Assembly (NCBI GenBank): GCA_961205875.1
Contig: OY540818.1
Span: forward strand, 728,001-792,000
Length of the DNA: 64,000 nt
Source of the DNA: Sialis fuliginosa
Taxonomy: Eukaryota; Arthropoda; Insecta; Megaloptera; Sialidae
Reading direction: 5' to 3'
Both the position numbers and the translations under genes were made by a program. Within the stretch, counting starts at the first letter, position 1. Each line of letters opens with the position of its first letter. Positions 35,727-46,583 of this stretch are shown here, in pieces. The notes beneath the pieces are model-generated. The model worked only from the letters and a program-made list of their open reading frames with translations. It ran no database searches and was not told where the DNA came from.

Positions 35727-36535
35727 TATGTTTCGAAATGTTCCTTATTATGTATTTTATAGGGCTCATTCTTTTAGTTTTTTATTGAACTTTTATTTAA
35801 AATCGGTTTTAGAGCCTAATATTTATTTAATTGAAATAAATTTTGTTTTCTTTATAAAAACAGTCAATTTTAAAACTGCCGCCAAAAATTATAATAAATA
35901 GACCTCAAACTATGCGTACGATATATAATAAATTGACCTCAAACTATGCGCACGATATCCGTATAATAAAAAAGACCTCAAACTATGCGCACGATATACG
36001 TATAATAAAAAGACCTCAAACTATGCGCACGATATACGTATAATAAAAAGACCTCAAACTATGCGCACGATATACGTATATTAAAAAGACCTCAAACTAT
36101 GCGTACGATATACAATAAATAGACTTCAAACTATGTACACGATATACGTATAATAAAAAGACCTCAAACTATGCGCACGATATACGTATAATAAAAAGAC
36201 CTCAAACTATGCGCACGATATACGTATAATAAAAAGACCTCAAACTATGCGCACGATATACGTATAATAAAAAGACCTCAAACTATGCGCACGATATACG
36301 TATATTAAAAAGACCTCAAACTATGCGCATGATATACGTATATTAAAAAGACCTCAAACTATGCGCACGATATACGTATATTAAAAAGACCTCAAACTAT
36401 GCGTACGATATACAATAAATAGACTTCAAACTATGTACACGATATACGTATAATAAAAAAGACCTCAAACTATGCGCACGATATACGATAAATAAAAAGA
36501 CCTCAAACTATGCGCACGATATAATAATATGTATA
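35727..36535. repeat. 38-bp satellite, 17 units, with 300-bp higher-order repeat
   Basis: A leader block of about 160 bp (TTCGAAATGTTCCTTATTATG to CTGCCGCCAAAAATTATAAT) is followed by 17 copies of a 38-bp unit, core GACCTCAAACTATGCGCACG then ATATACGTATAATAAA. Exactly 300 bp apart, 36061-36120 and 36361-36420 are identical, including the variant unit GCGTACGATATACAATAAAT. This defines an eight-unit higher-order repeat. It is non-coding. Confidence 0.96.
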
Positions 36536-36568
36536 ATAAAAATACCAATAACTATACACAATTAATTT

Positions 36569-37120
36569 AATTATGTTTTGAAATGTTCCTTATTATGCAT
36601 TTTATAGAGCTCATTCTTTTTGTTTTTTATTGAACTTTCATTTAAAATCGGTTTTAGAACCGAATATTTATTTAATTTTAAACAAATAATAATATACCAA
36701 AAACTATACACAATTAATTTAATTATGTTTCGAAATGTTCCATATTATGCATTTTATAGAGCTCATTCTTTTCGTTTTTTTATTGAACTTTGATTTAAAA
36801 TCGCTTTAGAATATTTATTTAATTTTAAACATAAATTTTGTTTTCTTTATAAAAATAGTCGATTTTAAAACTGCCGCCAAAAATTATAATATATAGACTT
36901 CAAACTATGTACACGATATACATATAATAAAAAAGACCTCAAACTATGCACACGATATACGTATAATAAATAGACCTAAAACTATGCACACGATATACGT
37001 TTAATAAAAAAAGACTTCAAACTATGCTCACGATATACATATAATAAAAAAAAGACTTCAAACTATACGCCCGATATACGTATAATAAAAAAATGTCTTC
37101 AAACTGTGCGCACGATATAT
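36569..37120. repeat. Second satellite block: two leaders and six diverged units
   Basis: The leader block recurs at 36569-36690 and 36725-36892. The second is followed by six more variable copies of the same unit (TCAAACTATGTACACG, AAACTATGCACACG and others). The leader-plus-array module is therefore itself repeated, and the second module is older or less homogenised. Text at 37199-37345 (CTCAAAGTATGCG twice) is a distant echo. Confidence 0.9.
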
Positions 37121-37344
37121 GAATATATATATTAGATACATTATATAGATATAGAAATAGAACGGGGACTGTCTCCATTCAATGCCTTGAGTCTCTGAGT
37201 CTCAAAGTATGCGGTACATTCGTAAAAGTAATATATCTCTTGACATATGGCCATATATCAAAAAATTCTATTTGATCTTAATTCGTACTACCTGATATAA
37301 TGAACGTATGCAGTAAAAAAGGCATGTCTCAAAGTATGCGCTGT

Positions 37345-37348
37345 ACAT

Positions 37349-37401
<53 letters not shown>
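37345..37401. repeat. (TA)n microsatellite at a palindrome's edge
   Basis: About 28 AT dinucleotides lie directly left of the palindrome, and a shorter TA tract lies right of it (38527-38552). This is consistent with insertion of a TA-targeting element into a TA repeat. Confidence 0.9.
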
Positions 37402-37405
<4 letters not shown>

Positions 37406-38526
37406 GGTGCTTTTTTTTTGCGACTATTTTTTTTTTCACTCCCACCTCAAAATTTTCTTGGAAATACCTCAAAAAAAACTCCCTGAAAATTTGAGCCCTT
37501 AATATTAATATTAAGTACTCGCTTTCAGCGTTTAAAGATTTCCCATTGAAAATACACGTAAACTTGAACTTTTTTTTTTTACTTTTTATAGCTCAGAGGC
37601 ATTTTATCCTATTTGAACGTTTGAAAAACCAAATTACGCAGAATTAAATGTTCTATAAAAGTATTTATTGCAACGAAACTGTAACTTACAAGGGTGAGAC
37701 AGTACAGGTGATTAAAGTCAAATTTTTCATGAATTTCTTGTTTTTTCATTGTTATTTCATAAATGGCTGAAAATACAGAAAAAGTTTAAATAAAAAAGTT
37801 GTAGCAAATTCAATTTTCTTCAAAAAAGATCCTGAGCATCAAATCTCTATTATTGATATTTTTCAAGATAATAAGCTTTTTGTTTTTTATGATTTACGAT
37901 TTTCATGAACATAAAGAACATCTATTTGAGGTTATTTTCCTCTTCTTTTCTTCTTGACTTTGAAAAAGTAGATAATAACTTTAAAAAAAAATTGTTTTTA
38001 ATAATTAGAGTCGCGAATTCATGAAAATCGTAAATCATAAAAAACAAAAAGCTTATTATCTTGAAAAATATCAATAATAGAGATTTGATGCTCAGGATCT
38101 TTTTTGAAGAAAATTGAATTTGCTACAACTTTTTTATTTAAACTTTTTCTGTATTTTCAGCCATTTATGAAATAACAATGAAAAAACAAGAAATTCATGA
38201 AAAATTTGACTTTAATCACCTGTACTGTCTCACCCTTGTAAGTTACAGTTTCGTTGCAGTAAATACTTTTATAGAACATTTAATTCTGCGTAATTTGGTT
38301 TTTCAAACGTTCAAATAGGATAAAATGCCTCCGAGCTATAAAAAGTAAAAAAAAAAAAGTTCAAGTTTACGTGTATTTTCAATGGGAAATCTTTAAACGC
38401 TGAAAGCGAGTACTTAATATTAATATTAAGGGCTCAAATTTTCAGGGAGTTTTTTTTGAGGTATATCCAAGAAAATTTTGAGGTGGGAGTGAAAAAAAAA
38501 AATAGTCGCAAAAAAAAGCACCCTAA
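37402..38526. mobile_element. Near-identical palindrome, TTAGGGTGC ends (1.13 kb)
   Basis: Starts TTAGGGTGCTTTTTTTTTGC and ends with its complement. The arms are about 515 bp, with only a handful of differences seen (for example a run of about 200 bp around AGGGTGAGACAGTACAGG without a mismatch). The central spacer is about 96 bp (37917-38012). No reading frame. The near identity means either recent formation or ongoing gene conversion. Confidence 0.95.
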
Positions 38527-38674
38527 TATATATATATATATTTATATATATGTTCATTTTTTTAGCGATGTTCATTTATTTAATGTAATAATACGCTTTT
38601 TCTAATAATTATTGTCTAAATGTATACTAATAATAATAATTTTATTAATTTCTTGGATTATATTATCTACTATA

Positions 38675-40337
38675 CAGGGTTACTGGTAATTCGATACATT
38701 TCTTTTAAGGGGTAATAGTAGAGATAACAAGTAACCATTTGAACCCAATATTGCCTTATACAAATGTTATCCGTTACTGAGATATTTAAAATTTTAGAAT
38801 TTTTCAAAAATATCCCAAATTTCAACTTTAAACTCATTTTTTTTTTTTTTTAATACACAGTTTTTATTTTATTTTGCTTCTGATACTCAGATAATATGCC
38901 GGTACTTTGTTAGAAAGAACAAAATGAGTACAATTTACTTAAACTTCGACACAGTGCCTCGAAACTCTAACACTTCGATATTTTTTATAAGTTTTTTTTT
39001 GTTTAAAATGCAAATTCTCCAAAAAAATCACTAACTAATTTAATGTACAAAGTCTTTTAAAAACTTCCTTATCTTTCTAGCTATCCAATGAGATACAAAT
39101 GTTATTTAAAAAAACTCTCTACTTAGGAGGAATAAGTCTCAGAAACGAAACAGATCGCAAATTGTTAAAATAGCACGCGGGGGTTATTTACACAAACGTG
39201 TTGATTTTAACTAAATAAAACAAACATCTGGTTTGAAAAAAATAACTTTTATTATTTTTACAAATCCTGCTCAATTTGAGAACCTCTATTTTTAATGCAG
39301 GCTCTACATCTACGCCGTATTTCAGTCCTGGTGACTCTTGATATCAGATTATTTCTAGCTATCCAACGAAATAAAAATGTTTTAAATTTTTACGCATACA
39401 ATAATAAAAACTTCTATGACAAAACTGATACTATCATAGATAAGTAAACAAACAAACGAAAACACATTTTAATTGTTGCACAAAATCACAACAATTAAAA
39501 AATTCACATGCATACAGACAGCGGTAAATTCAAAATACAGCTAAATTTTTCATCCTTTTCATATAAAGTTATCATATCCTAATATGCGCTTTCTGTGATA
39601 GTAGTTTTTATTATTGTATGCGTAAAAATTTAAAACATTTTTATTTCGTTGGATAGCTAGAAATAATCTGATATCAAGAGTCACCAGGACTGAAATACGG
39701 CGTAGATGTAGAGCCTGCATTAAAAATAGAGGTTCTCAAATTGAGCAGGATTTGTAAAAATAATAAAAGTTATTTTTTTCAAACCAGGTGTTTGTTTTAT
39801 TTAGTTAAAATCAACACGTTTGTGTAAATAACCCTCGCATGCTATTTTAACAATTTGCGATCTGTTTCGTTTCTGAGACTTATTCCCCCTAAATAGAGAG
39901 TTTTTTTAAATAACATTTGTATCTCATTGGATAGCTAGAAAGATAAGGAAGTTTTTAAAAGACTTTGTACATTAAATTAGTTAGTGATTTTTTTGGAGAA
40001 TTTGCATTTTAAACAAAAAAAAACTTATAAAAAATATCGAAGTGTTAGAGTTTCGAGGCACTGTGTCGAAGTTTAAGTAAATTGTACTCATTTTGTTCTT
40101 TCTAACAAAGTACCGGCATATTGTCTGAGTATCAGAAGCAAAATAAAATAAAAACTGTGTATTAAAAAAAAAAAATGAGTTTAAAGTTGAAATTTGGGAT
40201 ATTTTTGAAAAATTCTAAGATTTTAAATATCTCAGTAACGGTTAATATTTGTATAAGGCAATATTGGGTTCAAATGGTTACTTGCCATCTCTACTATTAC
40301 CCCTTAAAAGAAATGTATCGAATTACCAGTAACCCTG
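38675..40337. mobile_element. Long palindrome, CAGGGTTACTGG ends (1.66 kb)
   Basis: Starts CAGGGTTACTGGTAATTCG and ends with its complement, with TA outside both ends. The arms are about 735 bp and the spacer about 190 bp (39413-39600). Mirror landmarks are TACGGCGTAGATGTAGAG and TCCAACGAAATAAAAATG. No gene: the plus frame 40175-40357 is arm sequence. It abuts the next repeat at TATA. Confidence 0.95.
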
Positions 40338-40340
40338 TAT

Positions 40341-41550
40341 ATAACGAAGTGCCCTGACTGACTGACTGACTGATAATCATTTTTTTGACCATTTCCACTC
40401 ATCGGAGAAACTTGAAATTTGGTATATACATTCCTTGGGGGTAAAAAATAACAACTAGTGGGCCTTTTTTGAAAAAGTTTATAAATGGGGTAACAAGGGG
40501 CCCCCAATTTTTCAAAAAAAAAGTTAGAATTTTTTTATTATTTTTTTTATATTCCTGGGCGATATAATGTAAGGTTCAAATTTCAGATTTAAAAAAAAAG
40601 AAAAAAAAGGAAAAAAAAAGTTTTGATGTAAAAAAGTATCAAAACGAAAACCGATCTTAGATTTTTTTAATTTTTTTCAAATACTTTGGTTAATTGACAA
40701 CCATAAACCCGTGTCTGATTTTTGAAAAAGATATGTTAAAGAGGAGAAAATAAACAAAATACGTTTACATATAATGCGCTTTAAGCATTTACTAAATTAA
40801 TTGCAAATGTCGTAACTATGGATACATTATATTTTATTGATTATTTTAAAAAAATTTAAATGTCAGTGGCCATTTAAAATTTTGAAGTGAACAATAAAAT
40901 ATAACAAAAAAGAAATATAAAGAACATAACGAATGAAAAAATATGCACAACTCTAATGTAATATATAATTAAAATTTTCATAAATAAATTTGACAAAAAA
41001 ATTGAAGACAAACAATTACAGCATTCGGACACAATTCGACCAACATTCGGCGATAGATATGTGTTCCCGGTACAAATAAAAATTTAGTATATAATGACAT
41101 TTTTTTAATCTTAAGTCATTGAATTATCAATATTTTTAGTTTCATAGGTATAGGTATTTTATTATATTTATTTGTAATCATAAATATCAGAAGAATTTAT
41201 ATAATTTCAAATTAACATTGTAATTTTAAATGATATTATTTTAATTGTTGTTTGAAACTGTATATCTGTCATCTTTACCCAATGTACTAACCTAAAATGT
41301 ACATTTACAAAATTAAAACAAGATGTTGATTTATTGCAAATTGTTACGAAAGCTTCATTCAATTGACAAGACCTATATTTGATTGTAATTAATTAATTAA
41401 TTGTACAAAGGGTGTACGAGTATCTACAAGAGCTAATAATGTATTTATATAGACACATTGATGAATTTTTGAAAGACACGAGCAGAAAAACCAAAAATGA
41501 AATTATTTTTAATATTCATAAAATGTTCAAATCATGTAAGTACATGATGT
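40341..41550 (+). repeat. Repeat with ATAACGAAGTGCCCTGACTG start, left copy
   Basis: Begins ATAACGAAGTGCCC followed by four GACT/GACTGA units. It runs through CTAGTGGGCCTTTTTTG, TAACAAGGGGCCCCC and CGTAACTATGGATAC to about CATGTAAGTACATG. The whole 1.2 kb recurs inverted at 54175-55319, moderately diverged. The pair could be the ends of one 15-kb element or two separate opposed copies. The right copy starts with TCCATACTAAT like the Helitron-like repeats here, which favours separate copies. Confidence 0.75.
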
Positions 41551-41685
41551 AATACAATACATGTACCAGAAGTCATAAAATAATTTTTTGTCGTTGTCAT
41601 ATCAGAAACAAATGTCATAATATGTATTTAGTATGCAATATATTTTCATACGACAAGAGTTGAAAACGCATCGTAAACAAATATA

Positions 41686-41974
41686 CAGGTAATCCTCGAC
41701 TTATAATTGTCTTTGTCTCTTTCTTACATGCACATATTACATAAATGAAACAAACAGTTCCGGGAATTTCCCAAAAATGTAATTTATTATTATTTATGTA
41801 GATATTTTTGGGAACCCGCAACTGTTTGTTATGTATAGAAAATGCGATTCGCTTCACATCAAGGAAAACGTCCAAAGCAAAAATATGTACATATTGTACG
41901 TGTTAACTTACAACTTATTCTATTTACGATCGATGTTTAGAAACCTATCTCGGTTGTAAGTCGAGGAATACCTG
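41686..41974. mobile_element. pogo/Tigger-like MITE (289 bp)
   Basis: The ends CAGGTAATCCTCGACTTATAA and CAGGTATTCCTCGACTTACAA are inverted and flanked by TA on both sides, as in Tc1/mariner/pogo elements. The CAGGTATTCCTCGACTTA style is close to Tigger-type ends. The interior has a second inverted pair (ACAAACAGTT and AACTGTTTGT). No coding capacity. Confidence 0.75.
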
Positions 41975-43115
41975 TACTACGATATATAACGTATGTCTTA
42001 TCAGTTTAAGCGTAAAAAATATCAAAGTTAATATTCAATGTTTTTAAATGCTGCGAGAAGTTCAAACATGCTTGACTGATTTAAATTTACTTTTTTCCTT
42101 TTATATATTACTTACAAAATAACCAAGACGTTCCATTAAAATTTCAGGATTTGTGAAGTGTTCTGTCGTAGGAAAAGTTTAGGAAGCACTGTTCTACATC
42201 ATACTTCAATATCAACCAAATTGAGTTATTGAGGGTAAAAAATATATTGAAAAAACCTCATAGAGAAACCATATTTAGTTTGTGCAATAAAGTTTTAACA
42301 GGTACGATTTTTCTAAAATATCTTAAAATTAATAAAATTAAAATTGATAAAAACCCAGCTCTAATGAATAAATAAGAAAGCACTCCGTCACAGCACTATA
42401 TTATTCCGTCGCGGGAAAGTACCTACCATATAGGCCAGTCAGGATCCACTCAGGGCTAGCTACGTCACTGGTTACGATACTATATTATTGTTGGTTACGA
42501 TATTTCATAAAACAGATATCGGTGCTTAGAATACATTGTCTGGAGGAATACGATAAAAGTTTTAACAGATTTTTTAGCGGAAAAGAGAATTTTGTCGCTT
42601 ATATATAAGATTTTTAGAATCGATAACTCAATTTCGCAAAAAGTGTATCTTACGATACTTTGCCTTGGAGGGGACGATATAGAAATAATTTAACCAGGTA
42701 TGTTATAATTTAGGTATATAAAAACATAGTACCTAGCCATGGAATACGGAATTTTATAATTTACGGTTTCAATATTTTATTTTATTAATTTAGGTTACTA
42801 TGATTATGTCTCTTTAAAATATTTTGTCGAACAATTAAATGATTTTTGACACATATTAACAATTAAATATTTTGAAATGCCTATATTGATTGAAAATTTA
42901 AATATGAAGAAACATTTCACTTCTATGAAAGGTAAAATATCGAAATTAATTATTAGGTTTGGTGTAAATTTTTCGAAACACAATTTTTCGAATCACAATT
43001 TTTCAAATCAAAATTCTTCGAATGAACAATTTTTCGAAAAATTTAAGTTTTATTGTTCAAATTTTAATTAGTTAATAAAATATTAAGTAAAGTAATATTT
43101 GGACATTTTACGATA
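41975..43115. other. Spacer with short AAATTTTTCGAA-type tandem words
   Basis: At 42965-43045 there are five loose copies of CACAATTTTTCGAAT. They resemble, in style only, the AACAATTTATCGTAA arrays of the foldback element at 57013. The frame 42877-43071 is open because of these words. Otherwise nothing is recognised. Confidence 0.4.
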
Positions 43116-44069
43116 TCCATACTAATATTATAAATGCGAAAGTGTGTTTGTCTGTCTGTTTTCTGTTTGTTACCTTTTCACGGCTAAACCGCTTTACCGA
43201 TTTTGATGAAATTTGGCAGTGAGATAGCTTGCATCCCGAGGACGGACATAGGCTATTTCGTATCTTAAAAATTCAACCCCTAAGAAATTGCAAGGGGGTA
43301 GAAATTTTTTAATTTTTTTTAGTAATTATTATTTTACCCCCCGATACATATGAAGGGTTGTAAGTGGTTTTATTCGATCCGGCGGGAAAAATACCACGGG
43401 GGCGTAGGTTTTAGGGGGCAAAACAACCCTCTATCTCGCATAAAAGCCGAGATATTTACGATTTTGTATAATGAAAGAAAACTAAAAATAAGAAAAATTT
43501 AATATTTTACCCCCTGTCACATATGAAGAGTTGTAATTGATTACATTCGATCTGGCGGGCAAAAATACTACGGAAGAGGGATTATTAGGGGGACAAAACA
43601 ACCCCTTATCTTACATAGGAGTCGCGACTTATATTATAAATGCGAAAGTGTATCTCTCAGTCTGTCTATTTGTTACCTGTTCACGACTAAACTGCTTTAC
43701 CGATTTTGATGAAATTTGGCAGTGAGATGGCTTACATCCCAAGGACGGATTAAGGCTATTTCATATCTCGAAAATTCAACCCCTAAGGAATTGCAAGGGG
43801 GAGGAAAATTTTAAATTTTTTTTAGTAATTAATATTTTACCCGTTACATATGAAGGGTTGTAAGTGGTTTTATTCGATCCAGCGGGAAAAATACCACGGG
43901 GGTGGGGGTTTTAGGGCGGAAAAACCCCTCTATCTCGCATAGGAGCCGACACATTTACGATTTTGTATAATTAAAGAAAACTAAAAATAAGATAAATTTA
44001 ATATTTTACCCCCTGTCACATATGAAGGGTTTCGAAATCCACGCGAGCGAAGTCGCGGGTAGCAGCTAG
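43116..44069 (+). mobile_element. Helitron-like non-autonomous element (954 bp)
   Basis: Starts TCCATACTAATATTATAAATG after an A and ends CTAG (44066-44069) before a T, so insertion is between A and T as for Helitrons. CGCGAGCGAAGTCGCG forms a 5-bp-stem hairpin 11 bases before CTAG. The interior is a tandem duplication (about 43120-43540 and 43620-44035), each with GCGAAAGTGTG, TTTGATGAAATTTGGCAG and the GGGTTGTAA and GCGGGAAAAATACCACG blocks. There is no Rep/helicase coding. The frame 43537-43725 is repeat sequence. Confidence 0.68.
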
Positions 44070-44408
44070 TATCCTTATATATTGAATAAGTCAATACAAA
44101 AGAAGAATATATTACATTATGAATAAAATTATGATAAATAATAATTAAAATTAAATATGACAGGTAGGTTTTAGATCTAGTAAAATACAGTTTTTAGGAA
44201 TTAATAATAAATTTTATAATAATTTCTGTCTATTCATATTTGTTTTAGTAGTTATATATAAATATTTTTTGAATTTTATTTTATATTTAATGAAAGAGCT
44301 CTTAACCTTTGCATTTCGGAAAGTGATTTTTCATCGTGTGGTTTATTTAAAAATTTATTTAGCTCTAAGTCACAAAACGCTAATCCTTTCAAACTCTTTA
44401 TCCGACTT
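44070..44408. other. AT-rich spacer, nothing recognised
   Basis: Nothing was identified between the Helitron-like element and the following palindromic MITE. Confidence 0.35.
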
Positions 44409-44744
44409 ATGTCCGGTATTATAAATGAGTTCGCAAAATTTGCTAGCTTGCAAGCACTCTCAAATGGGGTATTAATTCTGTATTAGTATCTATGGATTAG
44501 CTATGGAATTTAGAGCAGTGACACTTCAACTAATTGTAACACAGTTGGCATCTTTCACCGTACAAAATAATTTTCATAATAATACCACTGTTTTAATACC
44601 GTTGGTATTTACCTACTACAACGCGTGCGCGAAATTTGTCAAAGTCTTCAACAAACTCCAAAGAACTGTCATATAAGTTTGATATCTCATTTGAGAATGC
44701 TTGCAAGCTAGCAAATTTTCGAACTCCTTTATAATACCGGACAT
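44409..44744. mobile_element. Palindromic MITE, ATGTCCGGTATTATAAA ends (336 bp)
   Basis: The left end ATGTCCGGTATTATAAATGAG is mirrored by CTTTATAATACCGGACAT. The arms (about 60 bp) include GCTAGCTTGCAAGC. The middle, with AACTAATTGTAACACAGTTG, matches the truncated copy at 10190-10443 on the other strand. No gene. Confidence 0.82.
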
Positions 44745-45149
44745 TAGAGAGACATATGCTTGGCCTTTGGCAAACACTTTTTTGCCAAGATCAATTACGG
44801 TTTTATCTAATGTAGTTCCTTGTAACTAAAAAATGAAAAATTTCATACTTTTTTGTGCTTTATTTTTGAAGTCGGTTCAACTTTTTTTTTAAAGTTAATT
44901 TTATAAGTCGATATTTTTAATATTTTAATTTTTTTATTTTCTAATGGAACAAATGATTTTAGTATTTTATTTTAATTATGTATAATATGATGTTTATGCT
45001 TTCTTTATATTTTGTTTGATATTAAAAAATAACAGGTGTAAATATTTTGTTTGACAAATTAAATCAACTAATGTTCTTTAATAATAACCATTTTATTAAA
45101 TTTTTCAATTGTAATATTGCATGTTGTGTTAAATATTAATAATATATAA

Positions 45150-46270
45150 AATAATTCACCTCTGAAAAAAGTATTAAGATCAATAAAATTCATCAATGTC
45201 AATAAACTTTTTTTTTATCAAGATAATAAAAAATATACAGCATAGGTATCAGATATTTTAACACTAAATTTAATTACATATTCTGTACTTTGAAAATCTA
45301 ACATTTATAAAGTTTGTTATTATAAAATAATACACAAATATTATAAATAAAATTTGTTTTTATAATTCACCGCCGTCGGCTACTGTAAATTGTTTTACGA
45401 AACTATAAAAACAGCTGCATTTAAGAAATAAATGTTAAGATATAACATTTTAAATATACATACTGATTACTGAACTAAATTATTAACAAATAACCGTTTC
45501 TTTTTCTTATAATTAAATAAAATAAATATATTATAACAAACACGGTTATCAAGTCACTGAAAATCACAAAACACTTTTTTTTAGAATTATTTATGTACAA
45601 AACAATATACTTATTTAGTCTTATTTATATAATAATAATATAATAAAACACTTTGACATTTATATAACACATTCCCTACTTTGAAAATCTTATATTTAAA
45701 ACACTAATCAATTAAAATAATTAATTAAACTTATTAACCTGTCCAAGCACTGATCTGATAATATGTCAAATGGTTTTAGATAGTTCTAATATGCGCGCGC
45801 ATCTGCCGCGAAATTTAAAAATTACATTTTTAAAATTCTTTATTTACGTTTTATATTTCATTTAAACTTGAGATTGATTTAAAATTAGTTTATTATATAT
45901 AAATAAGTCTTAACCATAATTAATCAAACGTTATTTTATTAAAAATATCGTTTGTTTTCCTTTTTCTGATTATTAGAAAATTTTCATTTAGAATCTTTCA
46001 ACTGACAGGTCATTGCATACATGTTACATGCTTATAAACAGCAACTTAAATTTTATAAGAGAATTCAATATCAATGTTTTCTTTTTAATATTAAAAACAT
46101 CGTACAAAATTGCTAACTTTTATTAACTTAAAATCAGTGATTTCATATAATATCAAAAAATGTTTTTTAATGTAATTAAATAAATAAAAAATTGTTATAT
46201 TTAACCTAGGTTAGTTAACAATTATTTTTTAATCTACTCTTAAAATAATTTAAGAAATCCTGAATAAAAT
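45150..46270. repeat. Diverged family copy 2 (partner 34060-35100)
   Basis: See copy 1 for landmarks. The outer border of the large inverted duplication (45607) falls inside this family, so the family may have supplied the homology at which the duplication arose. No coding function was recognised. Confidence 0.55.
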
Positions 46271-46306
46271 TTAAATCGAACAACTATTGGAATATTATGT
46301 TGCTGT

Positions 46307-46583
46307 CTATTCGAAACGATTGACCTCTGAAATCGAAATCACATCTAAAATAATGTTTTCGAAAAATAAAGCGAACGTTTGAAACAAATTTTCACTATCT
46401 TCATGTGAAACAGATCCAGACATATTCAGTTCGTTAATTGGTATTCTGACCAACAATATTACCTACTATTAATTGTCACTCTACGACACAAATAAATTTT
46501 CAATAGTGTCCGATCAAACATACTATTTCGGACAAGTTATCGATGGTATCGGATTCAGACAAAATCAGATCGAAGGTTTCACT
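46307..46583 (-). CDS. Possible small two-exon coding unit, unknown (left mirror)
   Basis: This mirrors 62346-62623 and is described there. Here a 38-codon frame starts at ATG 46421-46423 and ends in TAG at 46307. A 60-nt exon-like segment lies at 46524-46583, between CTTCAG and GTATGT on the minus strand. The exon-like segment is identical in both arms. The ORF differs by a synonymous change at the fifth codon, which is too little divergence to test selection. No family was recognised. Possibly chance. Confidence 0.2.

Noticed and set aside
35890-36535. Regularly spaced repeats resembling a CRISPR array
   Set aside because: Units are directly adjacent tandem copies with no unique spacers, in eukaryotic repeat-rich DNA.
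42877-43071. 64-residue frame rich in Phe, Ser and Asn
   Set aside because: Open because of short AATTTTTCGAAT repeats; no other coding sign.
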